This document shows positions 36,485 to 44,164 of a stretch of DNA of 64,000 bases, in pieces (position 1 is the stretch's first letter; the number at the start of each line of letters is the position of its first letter). The DNA is taken from NCBI GenBank assembly GCA_020638995.1, contig JACKHM010000002.1, forward strand, positions 744,001-808,000, written 5' to 3'. Both the position numbers and the translations under genes were made by a program. Under the pieces are notes generated by a model, which ran no database searches, was not told the DNA's origin, and saw only the letters and a program-made list of their open reading frames with translations. Source of the stretch: Planctomycetaceae bacterium. Its GTDB lineage: Bacteria > Planctomycetota > Planctomycetia > Pirellulales > Pirellulaceae.

Positions 36485-36502
36485 GTCACACTCCGCTGTG
36501 AC
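36485..36502. repeat. Small palindromic repeat, copy 3 (CTCCGC loop)
   Basis: GTCACA and TGTGAC form a 6-bp stem around the hexaloop CTCCGC at 36491-36496, identical to the loop at 30764-30769. It lies in the gap between the Ldh2-type gene and the metallohydrolase gene. Confidence 0.5.
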
Positions 36503-36573
36503 TAGCCCCCGGTAAAACGCTTGGCATCAGCCTCACATCGGTCTCGCTTTGACCTGCGAGTTTTGCGGCTCAT

Positions 36574-36586
36574 CACGCGGAGCGTG
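36574..36586. repeat. Small palindromic repeat, copy 4
   Basis: CACGC and GCGTG flank GGA. The 13-mer differs by one base from that at 30848-30860, and its reverse complement contains CTCCGC. It lies 23 bases after the stop of the Ldh2-type gene on the minus strand and could serve as its terminator. Confidence 0.45.
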
Positions 36587-36608
36587 TTGGCTACGGACAG
36601 CATGATGG

Positions 36609-37661
36609 CTACTGAGTTGGGACGGCGACTCCCAAATCACCAGCCAACCGGCACAAAGCCGCCCAATTCTCGTCATCGAGGAAGATTCCTTTTGCTGATC
36701 GATCCGCGAACACCCAGCGTTCGGGATCGCCCGGCAACACGATCCGCTCGCAGCCTTCGATACGTGGGCAGTTGCGGATGTACTCCGCCAAGTTAGCGAC
36801 TTCCGTCTTGAAGTGCTCTGCGCCGCCGAAGGCTCCGGGGTCGAGCAACATCAGGAAAACGCAGTTTCCTTTCTTGGGATAAAAGGGAGTCCGCGCGACG
36901 ACACCGCCGGACAGAGCTCCGGTCAGAATCTCGATCATCAAGCTCAACCCGAATCCTTTGTAGGCTTGCGCGCCGCCCATTGGCAGGATCGACCCGGGCG
37001 GGTCAGCGTAAAGCTTGTTTGGGTCGGTAGTCGGCTTGCCGTCGCTATCGAGCAACCAGCCCTCGGGACATTCCTCGCCAGCGATCTTTTTCACACGCAC
37101 CTTGCCCTCGGCCGTGGCGCTGGTGCTGAAATCGAGCACCAGCGGTTCGTCGCCGTTGGGGACGCCAATCGCCAGCGGATTGGTGCTGAGTCGCGGAGCC
37201 TTGCCGCCTGGCGGTGCAACTCTCGCAGCGGCACCGTGAGAGTTCACCATCATCATCGAAACGAGTCCATCAGCAGCAGCTCGTTCGCAGTATTCACCCA
37301 GCCTACCGATGTGTCCGCAGTGGATGATCGTGCCGATAGCCATACCGTTCGCACGAGCCTTCTCGGTCAGTCGGTCCATCATGCGACCCGCCTGGACCTG
37401 CCCAAAGCCCCAATTCGCATCGGCCGTCACATGCGTTGGCGATTCCTTGAGGATCGTCAGCTCGACTCCGGACTCACATTCACCGGTTTTGGTTGCTTCA
37501 AGGTAATACGGAATTCGCATCACGCCATGTGACTCGTAGCCTCGCAAGTTCGCATCCACCAGGCTCGGTCCTACGCGACGCGCCTCTTCTTCGGTCGCAC
37601 CGCCGGCAGCTAGTAAAGCGGTGGCAAATTCTTCGAGTTTTTCAGCGGAAATGGTTGGCAT
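36609..37661 (-). CDS. Ldh2/malate-lactate dehydrogenase family oxidoreductase
   Basis: A 350-residue protein of the NAD(P)-dependent Ldh2 family (YlbC/ComC-like fold, unrelated to classical LDH). Characteristic blocks are RRVGPSLVDANLRGYESHGVMR near the start, with the conserved SHG, and then the active-site stretch IHCGHIGRLGEYCERAAADG. TNPLAIGVP follows, and later AYKGFGLSLMIEILTGALSGG. The family reduces 2-oxoacids such as malate, ureidoglycolate or sulpholactate precursors; the true substrate is undetermined. It begins 9 bases after trmL and is probably in the same transcript. Confidence 0.9.
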   Translation of the reverse strand: MPTISAEKLEEFATALLAAGGATEEEARRVGPSLVDANLRGYESHGVMRIPYYLEATKTGECESGVELTILKESPTHVTADANWGFGQVQAGRMMDRLTEKARANGMAIGTIIHCGHIGRLGEYCERAAADGLVSMMMVNSHGAAARVAPPGGKAPRLSTNPLAIGVPNGDEPLVLDFSTSATAEGKVRVKKIAGEECPEGWLLDSDGKPTTDPNKLYADPPGSILPMGGAQAYKGFGLSLMIEILTGALSGGVVARTPFYPKKGNCVFLMLLDPGAFGGAEHFKTEVANLAEYIRNCPRIEGCERIVLPGDPERWVFADRSAKGIFLDDENWAALCRLAGDLGVAVPTQ

Positions 37662-37670
37662 CGATTGCTC

Positions 37671-38138
37671 CTAAGCAGTGTTAATTTGTCTCAGCCCCTC
37701 GAACAACGTCACGGCAACGGCATTGGCAAGGTTTAGACTTCGGACTTGTTCGCGAATAGGAATCCTCAGGCAGCGTTCTGCGTTGGCTTCAATCATGGCG
37801 TCAGGAAGGCCCTGTGTCTCGCAGCCGAATACGAAGATATCACCCTGCTTGAACTTCACATCGGTATAGTTTTGAACGGCTTTCTTCGAGAAGAACCAGG
37901 GCTGTCGATCGGGCAACCGGCACAAGGCATCTTCCCAATTCTCGACCAATTCCCAATCCAGGTGAGGCCAATAGTCGAGTCCGGCCCGCCGCACCATCCG
38001 CTCTTCCATGCTGAACCCCAACGGCTGGACCAGCCACAGCTTAGCGGCTGTCGCCACGCACGTACGCCCAATGTTTCCCGTGTTTTGCGGGATCTCTGGT
38101 TGGTGAAGGACAACATGGAAAGTGGGTTCGTATTTCAC
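37671..38138 (-). CDS. trmL: tRNA (cytidine/uridine-34-2'-O)-methyltransferase
   Basis: The 155-residue protein is a minimal SPOUT methyltransferase of the TrmL type. It carries LHQPEIPQNTGNIGRTC at residues 11-27, FVFGCETQGLP in motif 2 and IPIREQVRSLNLANAVAV in motif 3, the trefoil-knot SAM site. TrmL modifies the wobble base of tRNA-Leu isoacceptors. Length and motifs match the family closely. It is divergent from ispG across a 189-base gap. Confidence 0.94.
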   Translation of the reverse strand: MKYEPTFHVVLHQPEIPQNTGNIGRTCVATAAKLWLVQPLGFSMEERMVRRAGLDYWPHLDWELVENWEDALCRLPDRQPWFFSKKAVQNYTDVKFKQGDIFVFGCETQGLPDAMIEANAERCLRIPIREQVRSLNLANAVAVTLFEGLRQINTA

Positions 38139-38271
38139 ACCATCGGGATATCAGTTGGTCAGCAGATGGTCAAGCGGCTTCCCGGCAGTCCGTTGTGCCG
38201 CTAGTCTGTCGAAGTGATGTTGTCCGAATTCCTGCGGTTCGTAGAGAATGACCGCTGGCTTCGACAGAGGT

Positions 38272-38298
38272 GTAGGCTGGGGTCGCGACCCAGCCTAC
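38272..38298. repeat. Strong near-perfect palindrome upstream of ispG
   Basis: GTAGGCTGGG (38272-38281) and CCCAGCCTAC (38289-38298) pair perfectly around a 7-base loop containing GTCGCGA. It lies 29 bases before the ispG start in the gap between divergent trmL and ispG. It may be part of the ispG leader, a protein site, or a dispersed repeat. Confidence 0.5.
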
Positions 38299-38327
38299 GA
38301 TGAACGCACGCCCTACAGAGAGCACTC

Positions 38328-39467
38328 ATGGTGGAACTGACTCGCAATCCAACTCGCCCCGTTCGCATCGGCTCTGTCACGATCGGCGACAACAATCCGG
38401 TCGCCGTTCAAAGCATGACGGCGACTCACACGCAAGATGTCAACGCTACGGTCGAGCAAGTAACGGCCTTGTATGATGCGGGCGCGGACGTTGTTCGCAT
38501 CGCGGTCGACAGCAAAAAGGATGCAGAGGCTCTCGCAGAGATCCGTCGCCGCACCAAGGCCAACCTCTCGGTGGATCTCCAGGAAAACTATCGCCTCGCA
38601 GAACTTGTTGCTCCGCACGTGGATAAGATCCGCTACAACCCAGGGCACCTGTACCATCACGAACGGGAGCTGCCATGGCAGGACAAAGTCGCTTACATCG
38701 CGCGAGTTGCCAAGGAGCACGACTGTGCGATTCGAGTTGGAGTGAATTGCGGTAGTGTCGACCCTGCAAAGAAGGCGAAGTACGCCGACAACGATTCGAT
38801 CGGGCCAATGCTTGAAAGTGCGCTGGATCACTGCGAGTTTCTCGATTCGACAGGCTTTACGCGTTATTGCGTTTCGCTCAAGGACTCGGACCCTCAGTTG
38901 GTGATTGAGGTCAATCGTCGCTTTGCGGAAGCACGTCCGGATGTCCCGCTGCATCTTGGCGTTACGGAAGCCGGTTTGCCGCCCGACGGCATCATCAAGA
39001 CACGGATCGCCTTCGAGCAACTGGTCAGTCGCGGAATCGGCGACACGATTCGTGTCTCGTTGACAGTCCCGAATTCGAGAAAGACGGAGGAAATCGAAGC
39101 CGGTCGACAAATCCTGGCAGATATCGCAGCAGGACGAGTCCGCTCGGTCGTCGACTTTGGGCTGAACACGATGAACATCATTTCGTGCCCAAGCTGCTCG
39201 CGAGTCGAAAATGAAGCGTTCATTGAGTTGGCCCAGCAAGTTAAGGCGATGACCGAATACGCCAATAAACACGCAATTACCATCGCGGTCATGGGTTGTC
39301 GCGTGAATGGCCCCGGCGAGACCGACGATGCTGATCTTGGTTTGTGGTGCGGCCCCAACTTCGTTAATTTGAAGAAGGGCACCGAGGAACTGGGTGCGTT
39401 TTCGTACGACGATATCTTGGGAAAACTCAAGGAAGAGCTCGACAAAATTGTGGCATCGCTGGCATAG
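38328..39467 (+). CDS. ispG: 4-hydroxy-3-methylbut-2-enyl-diphosphate synthase
   Basis: A 379-residue IspG/GcpE of the short two-domain type. It opens MVELTRNPTRPVRIGSVTIG. The TIM-barrel part has VQSMTATHTQDV and RIAVDSKKDA. The iron-sulphur domain carries CPSC (Cys287, Cys290), MGCRVNGPGE with Cys324 and Glu331. It converts methylerythritol cyclodiphosphate to HMBPP in the non-mevalonate isoprenoid pathway, so this organism uses the MEP route. A strong hairpin precedes the start. Confidence 0.96.
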   Translation: MVELTRNPTRPVRIGSVTIGDNNPVAVQSMTATHTQDVNATVEQVTALYDAGADVVRIAVDSKKDAEALAEIRRRTKANLSVDLQENYRLAELVAPHVDKIRYNPGHLYHHERELPWQDKVAYIARVAKEHDCAIRVGVNCGSVDPAKKAKYADNDSIGPMLESALDHCEFLDSTGFTRYCVSLKDSDPQLVIEVNRRFAEARPDVPLHLGVTEAGLPPDGIIKTRIAFEQLVSRGIGDTIRVSLTVPNSRKTEEIEAGRQILADIAAGRVRSVVDFGLNTMNIISCPSCSRVENEAFIELAQQVKAMTEYANKHAITIAVMGCRVNGPGETDDADLGLWCGPNFVNLKKGTEELGAFSYDDILGKLKEELDKIVASLA

Positions 39468-39549
39468 GTCACTGATCGCTTGACGTTCTGCCGAAGGAGA
39501 GGATCTGCTAGAATCCCGCCTTTGTTGGTACCCGCCCAGGAGTCCTGCC

Positions 39550-40347
39550 TTGCGGTTCGCAGTCGCCTTGCTACCTCTTTTGACCGTCATCGGCTGTGCG
39601 ACCGTGCGCACCTCGCCAACCTTGCCCGAGGAGTTGAGCGTGGTCCGAGACCAGCTCGTCGTCTATAGCGACTTCAAACTCGCGACGCGCCATCGATTGG
39701 TCGAGGAGCTGGTTGCGTTGCGGGGAGATATTTCCGAAAAGTTGGGAGTGCCCGTCTCTGACGAGCCGATCCACATATACCTGTTCGACAAAAACGAAAC
39801 TTACAAGAAGTATATCGACCGTCACTTTCCGAATTTGCCTGATCGGCGTGCGTTTTTCGTCGAGAGCGACACTCGATTGACAGTCTATGCTCAATGGGGC
39901 GATCGCGTCGCGGAAGACTTGCGACACGAAGTAGCTCATGGCTATCTGCATTCAGTGATTCCCAATACACCGCTGTGGCTGGACGAGGGAATCGCCGAGT
40001 ATTTTGAAACCCCGCGCGGCTGGGACGGGCTCCATCTGGCCCACGTGAAATTGCTCGACAGGCAGGCTAGCGAGGGAATGTGGAAGCCGGATCTCGCGCG
40101 GCTCGACAAGTTGACGACAATCGACGAGATGACCCAGCGCGACTACGCCGAATCGTGGTTGTGGCTGCACTTCTATTTGCAGACCACGCGAGAGCGACAA
40201 GCTTTGTTGCAACAGCACTTGGGTACGTTGCACGACAAGGCGCAAGCGCCACCATTTTCGCAAACGGTTTTTTCTGCCGAGCCCGATGCCGGCTACGCAG
40301 TGCTTGATCATCTGCGGACTTTGGCCACCGAGAATCACGTAAAATGA
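39550..40347 (+). CDS. Lipoprotein with HExxH zinc-peptidase motif
   Basis: The TTG at 39550 is supported by CAGGAG placed 8 bases upstream. The leader MRFAVALLPLLTVIGC has a lipobox, so Cys16 would be lipidated. The motif H126-E-V-A-H130 followed by LWLDEGIAEYFE, with Glu146 as third ligand, marks a gluzincin-type zinc peptidase. The pattern resembles the DUF1570 protein at 45564 and the TPR protein at 20483. The substrate is unknown. It is an independent gene between ispG and the enolase-superfamily gene, the latter 28 bases downstream. Confidence 0.78.
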   Translation: MRFAVALLPLLTVIGCATVRTSPTLPEELSVVRDQLVVYSDFKLATRHRLVEELVALRGDISEKLGVPVSDEPIHIYLFDKNETYKKYIDRHFPNLPDRRAFFVESDTRLTVYAQWGDRVAEDLRHEVAHGYLHSVIPNTPLWLDEGIAEYFETPRGWDGLHLAHVKLLDRQASEGMWKPDLARLDKLTTIDEMTQRDYAESWLWLHFYLQTTRERQALLQQHLGTLHDKAQAPPFSQTVFSAEPDAGYAVLDHLRTLATENHVK

Positions 40348-40375
40348 GCCCGCGATCGGAAAGACAAGCGCGCTG

Positions 40376-41824
40376 ATGAGACTCACGTTAAAGGCAACGC
40401 AACTCGGCCTCCGCAACTCCACGACCCGACTGCCATTTCGATATGGCAAGGCCTGCTTGACTAGATGCCCTCAAGCAATCCTCCGGGTTGATCTTGAAGT
40501 CGACGGGCGGATTCAAGCCGGCTACAGTGGCGATTGCCTGCCACCGAGTTGGTTTGACAAATCGCCGGACAAGTCGTTTGCCGAACAAATCGAAGACATG
40601 TTGTGGGTGATCGGCGAAGCCGCGGCGAGCTACCTTTCAGAATTGAATGGAGCAAACAGTTTCTTTGCGGCCTGGCGAACCACGATTGAACGGGTTCACA
40701 CAGCGTGCGGCACCCGCAACCTACCGCCATTACTGGCAAGCTTTGGTGCCAGCGTTGTTGAACGCGCGATACTCGATGCGATGTGCCGAGCTAAGCAACT
40801 TTCCTTCGCCGATGCCGTGCGAGTGAACTTGTTTGGAGTCCATCCAGGCGAGATTCACCCAAGGCTCGCAGGTTTTCAACCCAGTGATTGGTTACCGCCA
40901 CAGCCGCGCCGCACCATCTTCGTGCGACATACCGTCGGGCTGGCCGATCCGCTGACGTCAGATAGTATTCCGTGTGATGAACGACTTGAGGATGGCTTTC
41001 CGCAATCGCTGGAAGAGTACATCCAACGCTGTGGCCTGCGGTATCTGAAGGTCAAAGTTTCGAATCAGCTTGATCGTGACATCGAGAGGATTCGGGTAAT
41101 TGCTGCGTTAATAGAAAGATACCGTGGAGCGGATTATCGGGTCACGCTCGATGGAAACGAGCAATATAGTAACGCGGAGGACTTTGATCGATTGATCGGC
41201 GCAATTTGTCAGGAGTCTGTCTTGCGAACCTTTTGGGCCAATACCATCGTCGTCGAGCAGCCATTGGAACGTGGGATCGCGCTGTCGGCGGAACATACGC
41301 AAGGCATCCGCGAATTATCTCAAACGAAGCCTGTGATCATTGACGAATCGGATGGGACCCTTGATTCATACGACCAGGCAATCGCGTTAGGTTATCGCGG
41401 TGTCAGTAGCAAAAGTTGCAAAGGAGCAATCAAAAGTTTGCTAAATGCCGGCCTAACGTGGCTGCACAATGAACGGGGCCGCACATCCGACTACCTTATG
41501 ACCGGTGAAGATCTCTGCACCGTCGGAGTCGTCCCAGTGCAGTCGGACCTATGCCTCGTGGCCACCTTGGGGCTCGAACACATCGAACGCAACGGGCACC
41601 ACTACCATCGCGGACTTTCTTACTTGCCTAAGGGCCAACAAGAAGCCGCATTAGCATTACATAGTGATCTGTACGGCGAACAGTTCGGCGTGGTTGCGCC
41701 ACGGTTGATCGATGGTCAGTTGGAGATTGGATCGCTACAATGCGTAGGCTTTGGCTTTGCCGCCGAGCCGGATATGAGAGCGATGCGATCTCCCGACGAG
41801 TGGGAGTACGCGTCTTTGGAATGA
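40376..41824 (+). CDS. Enolase-superfamily (mandelate racemase/muconate lactonizing type) enzyme
   Basis: This 482-residue protein has the two-domain enolase-superfamily fold. The C-terminal barrel carries LKVKVS with the K-x-K catalytic pair, metal ligands in VTLDGNEQYS, IVVEQPL and IIDESDG, and a second lysine in SSKSCKGAI on the opposite face. Paired lysines are typical of the muconate lactonizing subgroup, which includes dipeptide epimerases and o-succinylbenzoate synthases. The subgroup activity cannot be decided. The protein is longer than the usual 360-400 residues. Confidence 0.85.
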   Translation: MRLTLKATQLGLRNSTTRLPFRYGKACLTRCPQAILRVDLEVDGRIQAGYSGDCLPPSWFDKSPDKSFAEQIEDMLWVIGEAAASYLSELNGANSFFAAWRTTIERVHTACGTRNLPPLLASFGASVVERAILDAMCRAKQLSFADAVRVNLFGVHPGEIHPRLAGFQPSDWLPPQPRRTIFVRHTVGLADPLTSDSIPCDERLEDGFPQSLEEYIQRCGLRYLKVKVSNQLDRDIERIRVIAALIERYRGADYRVTLDGNEQYSNAEDFDRLIGAICQESVLRTFWANTIVVEQPLERGIALSAEHTQGIRELSQTKPVIIDESDGTLDSYDQAIALGYRGVSSKSCKGAIKSLLNAGLTWLHNERGRTSDYLMTGEDLCTVGVVPVQSDLCLVATLGLEHIERNGHHYHRGLSYLPKGQQEAALALHSDLYGEQFGVVAPRLIDGQLEIGSLQCVGFGFAAEPDMRAMRSPDEWEYASLE

Positions 41825-41935
41825 GCGGCGTGCGGCCCAACGGCAGGTTCCGTTTTGTGAAGGACGACTTCACTAATCGGGCTGCGCTGTAACCAGTCCC
41901 TAAACACTGCGGACCCTGCGTCCCGAAAGCGGATC

Positions 41936-42928
41936 ATGATCAAGACTACGGTTGTTGGCAGTTACCCCGTTCCCACGTGGCTGCAAGTGTTCAGCACTCG
42001 TGAAAGTTTACGGGATGCGATGCTTGCGGTGATCAAGACGCAGGAGCTTGCCGGTATCGACGTCGTTGCAGACGGTGAGCTTTACCGCTGGGACGTCAAT
42101 CACGCGGAAACAAATGGCATGATTGACTTTTTCGTTCGTCCCATGGATGGCGTAAATTCTGTCCTGTCGACCGAGCAACTTGCAAAATGGCGCAGCAAGC
42201 CCGGCAACGAGTTCCGCGCCAAGCCGCCAGGCATCTGCGTCGGTCCACTCAGTGCGGGTACACTCGACCTGAAGTCCGATTACGAAATGTATCGCGGCCT
42301 CACGACGAAGCCCAAAAAGTTTACCGTCACTAGCCCTTACATGCTGGCAAAGATGCTCGCAGACCAGCATTACAATGACCTCGAAGCATTGGTAATGGGG
42401 CTTGCGGATGTACTAAAGGCGCAACTCGCGGGCATCGACGCGGACGTAATTCAAGTCGACGAGGCCAACGTGACAGGACATGCCGACGACGGTCCGATAG
42501 CGGCGGCCGGGATCAACCGCGTGTTGGAAAGCGTTGCGACTAAAAAAGCAGTTCACTTGTGCTATGGCAACTATGGCGGACAGACGATTCAAAAGGGCAC
42601 CTACGACAAACTAGTAGCCTTCCTTAATGCACTCGATGCCGACCACGTCGTACTCGAAATTGCTCGACGCCCGGTGGAAGAGCTCGCCATCTTGAAAGAC
42701 GTCAAACAAGAGATTGGCCTCGGCATCGGTGTGATTGATATCAAGGATAATGAAGTCGAATCGCCAACCTTAGTGGCCAAGCGGATCGAACACGCGGCGA
42801 ATGAGTTGGGGATCAACCGCATTCAGTACGTGCATCCCGACTGCGGCTTTTGGATGTTGCCCAGGAGCGTTGCCGACGGGAAGATGAAAGCACTAGTCCA
42901 GGGTCGGGATTTGTTTGCGCGAATCTAA
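41936..42928 (+). CDS. MetE core-domain protein, cobalamin-independent methionine synthase family
   Basis: The 330-residue protein contains only the C-terminal catalytic half of MetE. It opens with TTVVGSYPVP and has ELAGIDVVADGEL. The predicted zinc ligands are HLC at about 203-205, an acidic residue nearby and Cys in YVHPDCGFW at about 305. The N-terminal domain of full MetE (about 400 residues) is missing. Similar stand-alone core proteins exist that accept methyl groups from other donors. The true methyl donor is not known here. Its stop codon interleaves with that of the convergent DUF447 gene. Confidence 0.85.
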   Translation: MIKTTVVGSYPVPTWLQVFSTRESLRDAMLAVIKTQELAGIDVVADGELYRWDVNHAETNGMIDFFVRPMDGVNSVLSTEQLAKWRSKPGNEFRAKPPGICVGPLSAGTLDLKSDYEMYRGLTTKPKKFTVTSPYMLAKMLADQHYNDLEALVMGLADVLKAQLAGIDADVIQVDEANVTGHADDGPIAAAGINRVLESVATKKAVHLCYGNYGGQTIQKGTYDKLVAFLNALDADHVVLEIARRPVEELAILKDVKQEIGLGIGVIDIKDNEVESPTLVAKRIEHAANELGINRIQYVHPDCGFWMLPRSVADGKMKALVQGRDLFARI

Positions 42929-43503
42929 CCGGCGGGGTCCGTGACATACGCCGCGGAGATAAAACGAGTTAAGACCTGAAATGCCTCGAACTCCTGTTGG
43001 CCGGCCGTCTTTTGAACGACAAGCTGAAGTCGATCGAGTTCCTTCTCGACCTCAGCTTGCGGGAGAAAACGCGTCCTTGTTGCTAGGATGGCCGCTTCGA
43101 GCACGGCGTGCTTCGCGCGGTTGAATCCGAAAAAATCTCGGATGCGGCCTCGATCAACAACATCGCATTCGATTCGAGTTCGCTCGTCTCGATCATCCAA
43201 GCGCGAAACTCGAAATTCGTACCAACGGCAAGCGTCTGCGAGTACGACTCCGGCGACCGCTGATGCAGGAAAGGTCGCAGGTAGCTCATCGAACTGATTG
43301 ATGGCGGCACGTGCGATCAACTCGACATCATCCGTCACGTGCAAGACGCCTTCGCCCGTTCGCTTCAAGCTTTGGTAGGTGCGAGAAGATTGGTAGGGCT
43401 TTAGTACGAATCGGGTTAAAGACGTGTCGACCTCGGGCCCCATCGGCGAGATGTTGGGTGAGCCGTCTTCGTTCAGTGTGGTGACAACGCCTTCAAGGAT
43501 CAT
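42925..43503 (-). CDS. DUF447 family protein
   Basis: Start chosen at the ATG at 43503, directly after the pabA stop at 43505; an upstream in-frame start gives a basic 34-residue leader from inside pabA. The 192-residue protein opens MILEGVVTTLNEDGSPNISPMG and has the FMN-binding split-barrel look of DUF447 proteins. That family is known mainly from methanogens and from organisms with tetrahydromethanopterin-linked C1 pathways, including planctomycetes. The exact reaction is unknown. The link to pabBA, which makes the 4-aminobenzoate precursor of methanopterin, fits this view. Confidence 0.8.
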   Translation of the reverse strand: MILEGVVTTLNEDGSPNISPMGPEVDTSLTRFVLKPYQSSRTYQSLKRTGEGVLHVTDDVELIARAAINQFDELPATFPASAVAGVVLADACRWYEFRVSRLDDRDERTRIECDVVDRGRIRDFFGFNRAKHAVLEAAILATRTRFLPQAEVEKELDRLQLVVQKTAGQQEFEAFQVLTRFISAAYVTDPAG

Positions 43504-43504
43504 G

Positions 43505-44164
43505 TCAGAATGTGACCGGAGTGGATGGCAGCCGTATCGCCGGCGATGGGCAAGGGAGCCGCTCGGGTGCAGTCGCAACCAACTTCTTCGGAACGATTTT
43601 AGCAAGCTCCAAAAAATTCCGGAGCAACGGAAAGCCGTACTCGGTCAGAATCGACTCGGGATGGAACTGTACACCGACAATGGGCATTTCGCGATGTTCC
43701 AGCCCCATGATGATGCCATCTGCAGTGCGACTGGTCACCCGGAGCTCGACCGGCAGCGACAGAGGATCGACAACCAATGAATGGTAACGACACACCGAGA
43801 ACGGACTAGGAATGCCGCGATAGATTCCTCGCTCATCGTGTCGCACTTCGGTCGTCCTTCCATGCATCGGCAGCGGCGCACGGGCAATCTTGGCACCAAA
43901 AGCAGCAGCTATCGTTTGATGGCCGAGGCAGACTCCAAGCATTGGAGTCTGCCTCCAGAGTTGACGTACGACGTCCAGCGAGCAACCGGCTTCACGCGGC
44001 GTGCATGGTCCGGGCGACAACACGATTGCTGTCGGAGCTAGATTTTGCACACCCGCCACGTCGGTCGCGTCGTTGCGGATCACATGCGTGTCCTGTCCCA
44101 ACCGTTGAAAGTAGCGCGCCAAGTTAAAGACGAAGCTGTCGTAATTGTCGATGAGTAGAATCAC
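43505..44164 (-). CDS. pabA: Aminodeoxychorismate synthase, glutamine amidotransferase subunit
   Basis: The GTG at 44164 gives VILLIDNYDSFVFNLARYF, the expected N-terminus; an earlier in-frame start would add a basic extension. GTG shares its G with the TAG stop of pabB, so translation is coupled. The class I amidotransferase triad is visible: nucleophile Cys in MLGVCLGHQTIA and His/Glu in VQFHPESILTE. The 219-residue length is typical. It supplies ammonia to PabB. The same subunit may also serve anthranilate synthase, as in many bacteria. Confidence 0.92.
   Translation of the reverse strand: MILLIDNYDSFVFNLARYFQRLGQDTHVIRNDATDVAGVQNLAPTAIVLSPGPCTPREAGCSLDVVRQLWRQTPMLGVCLGHQTIAAAFGAKIARAPLPMHGRTTEVRHDERGIYRGIPSPFSVCRYHSLVVDPLSLPVELRVTSRTADGIIMGLEHREMPIVGVQFHPESILTEYGFPLLRNFLELAKIVPKKLVATAPERLPCPSPAIRLPSTPVTF

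Noticed and set aside
38313..39611. A 432-codon open frame on the minus strand across ispG
   Set aside because: It is fully antisense to ispG, whose motifs and length are unmistakable. The antisense product is Arg/Asp/Cys-rich with no domain, a typical shadow of a biased-codon gene.
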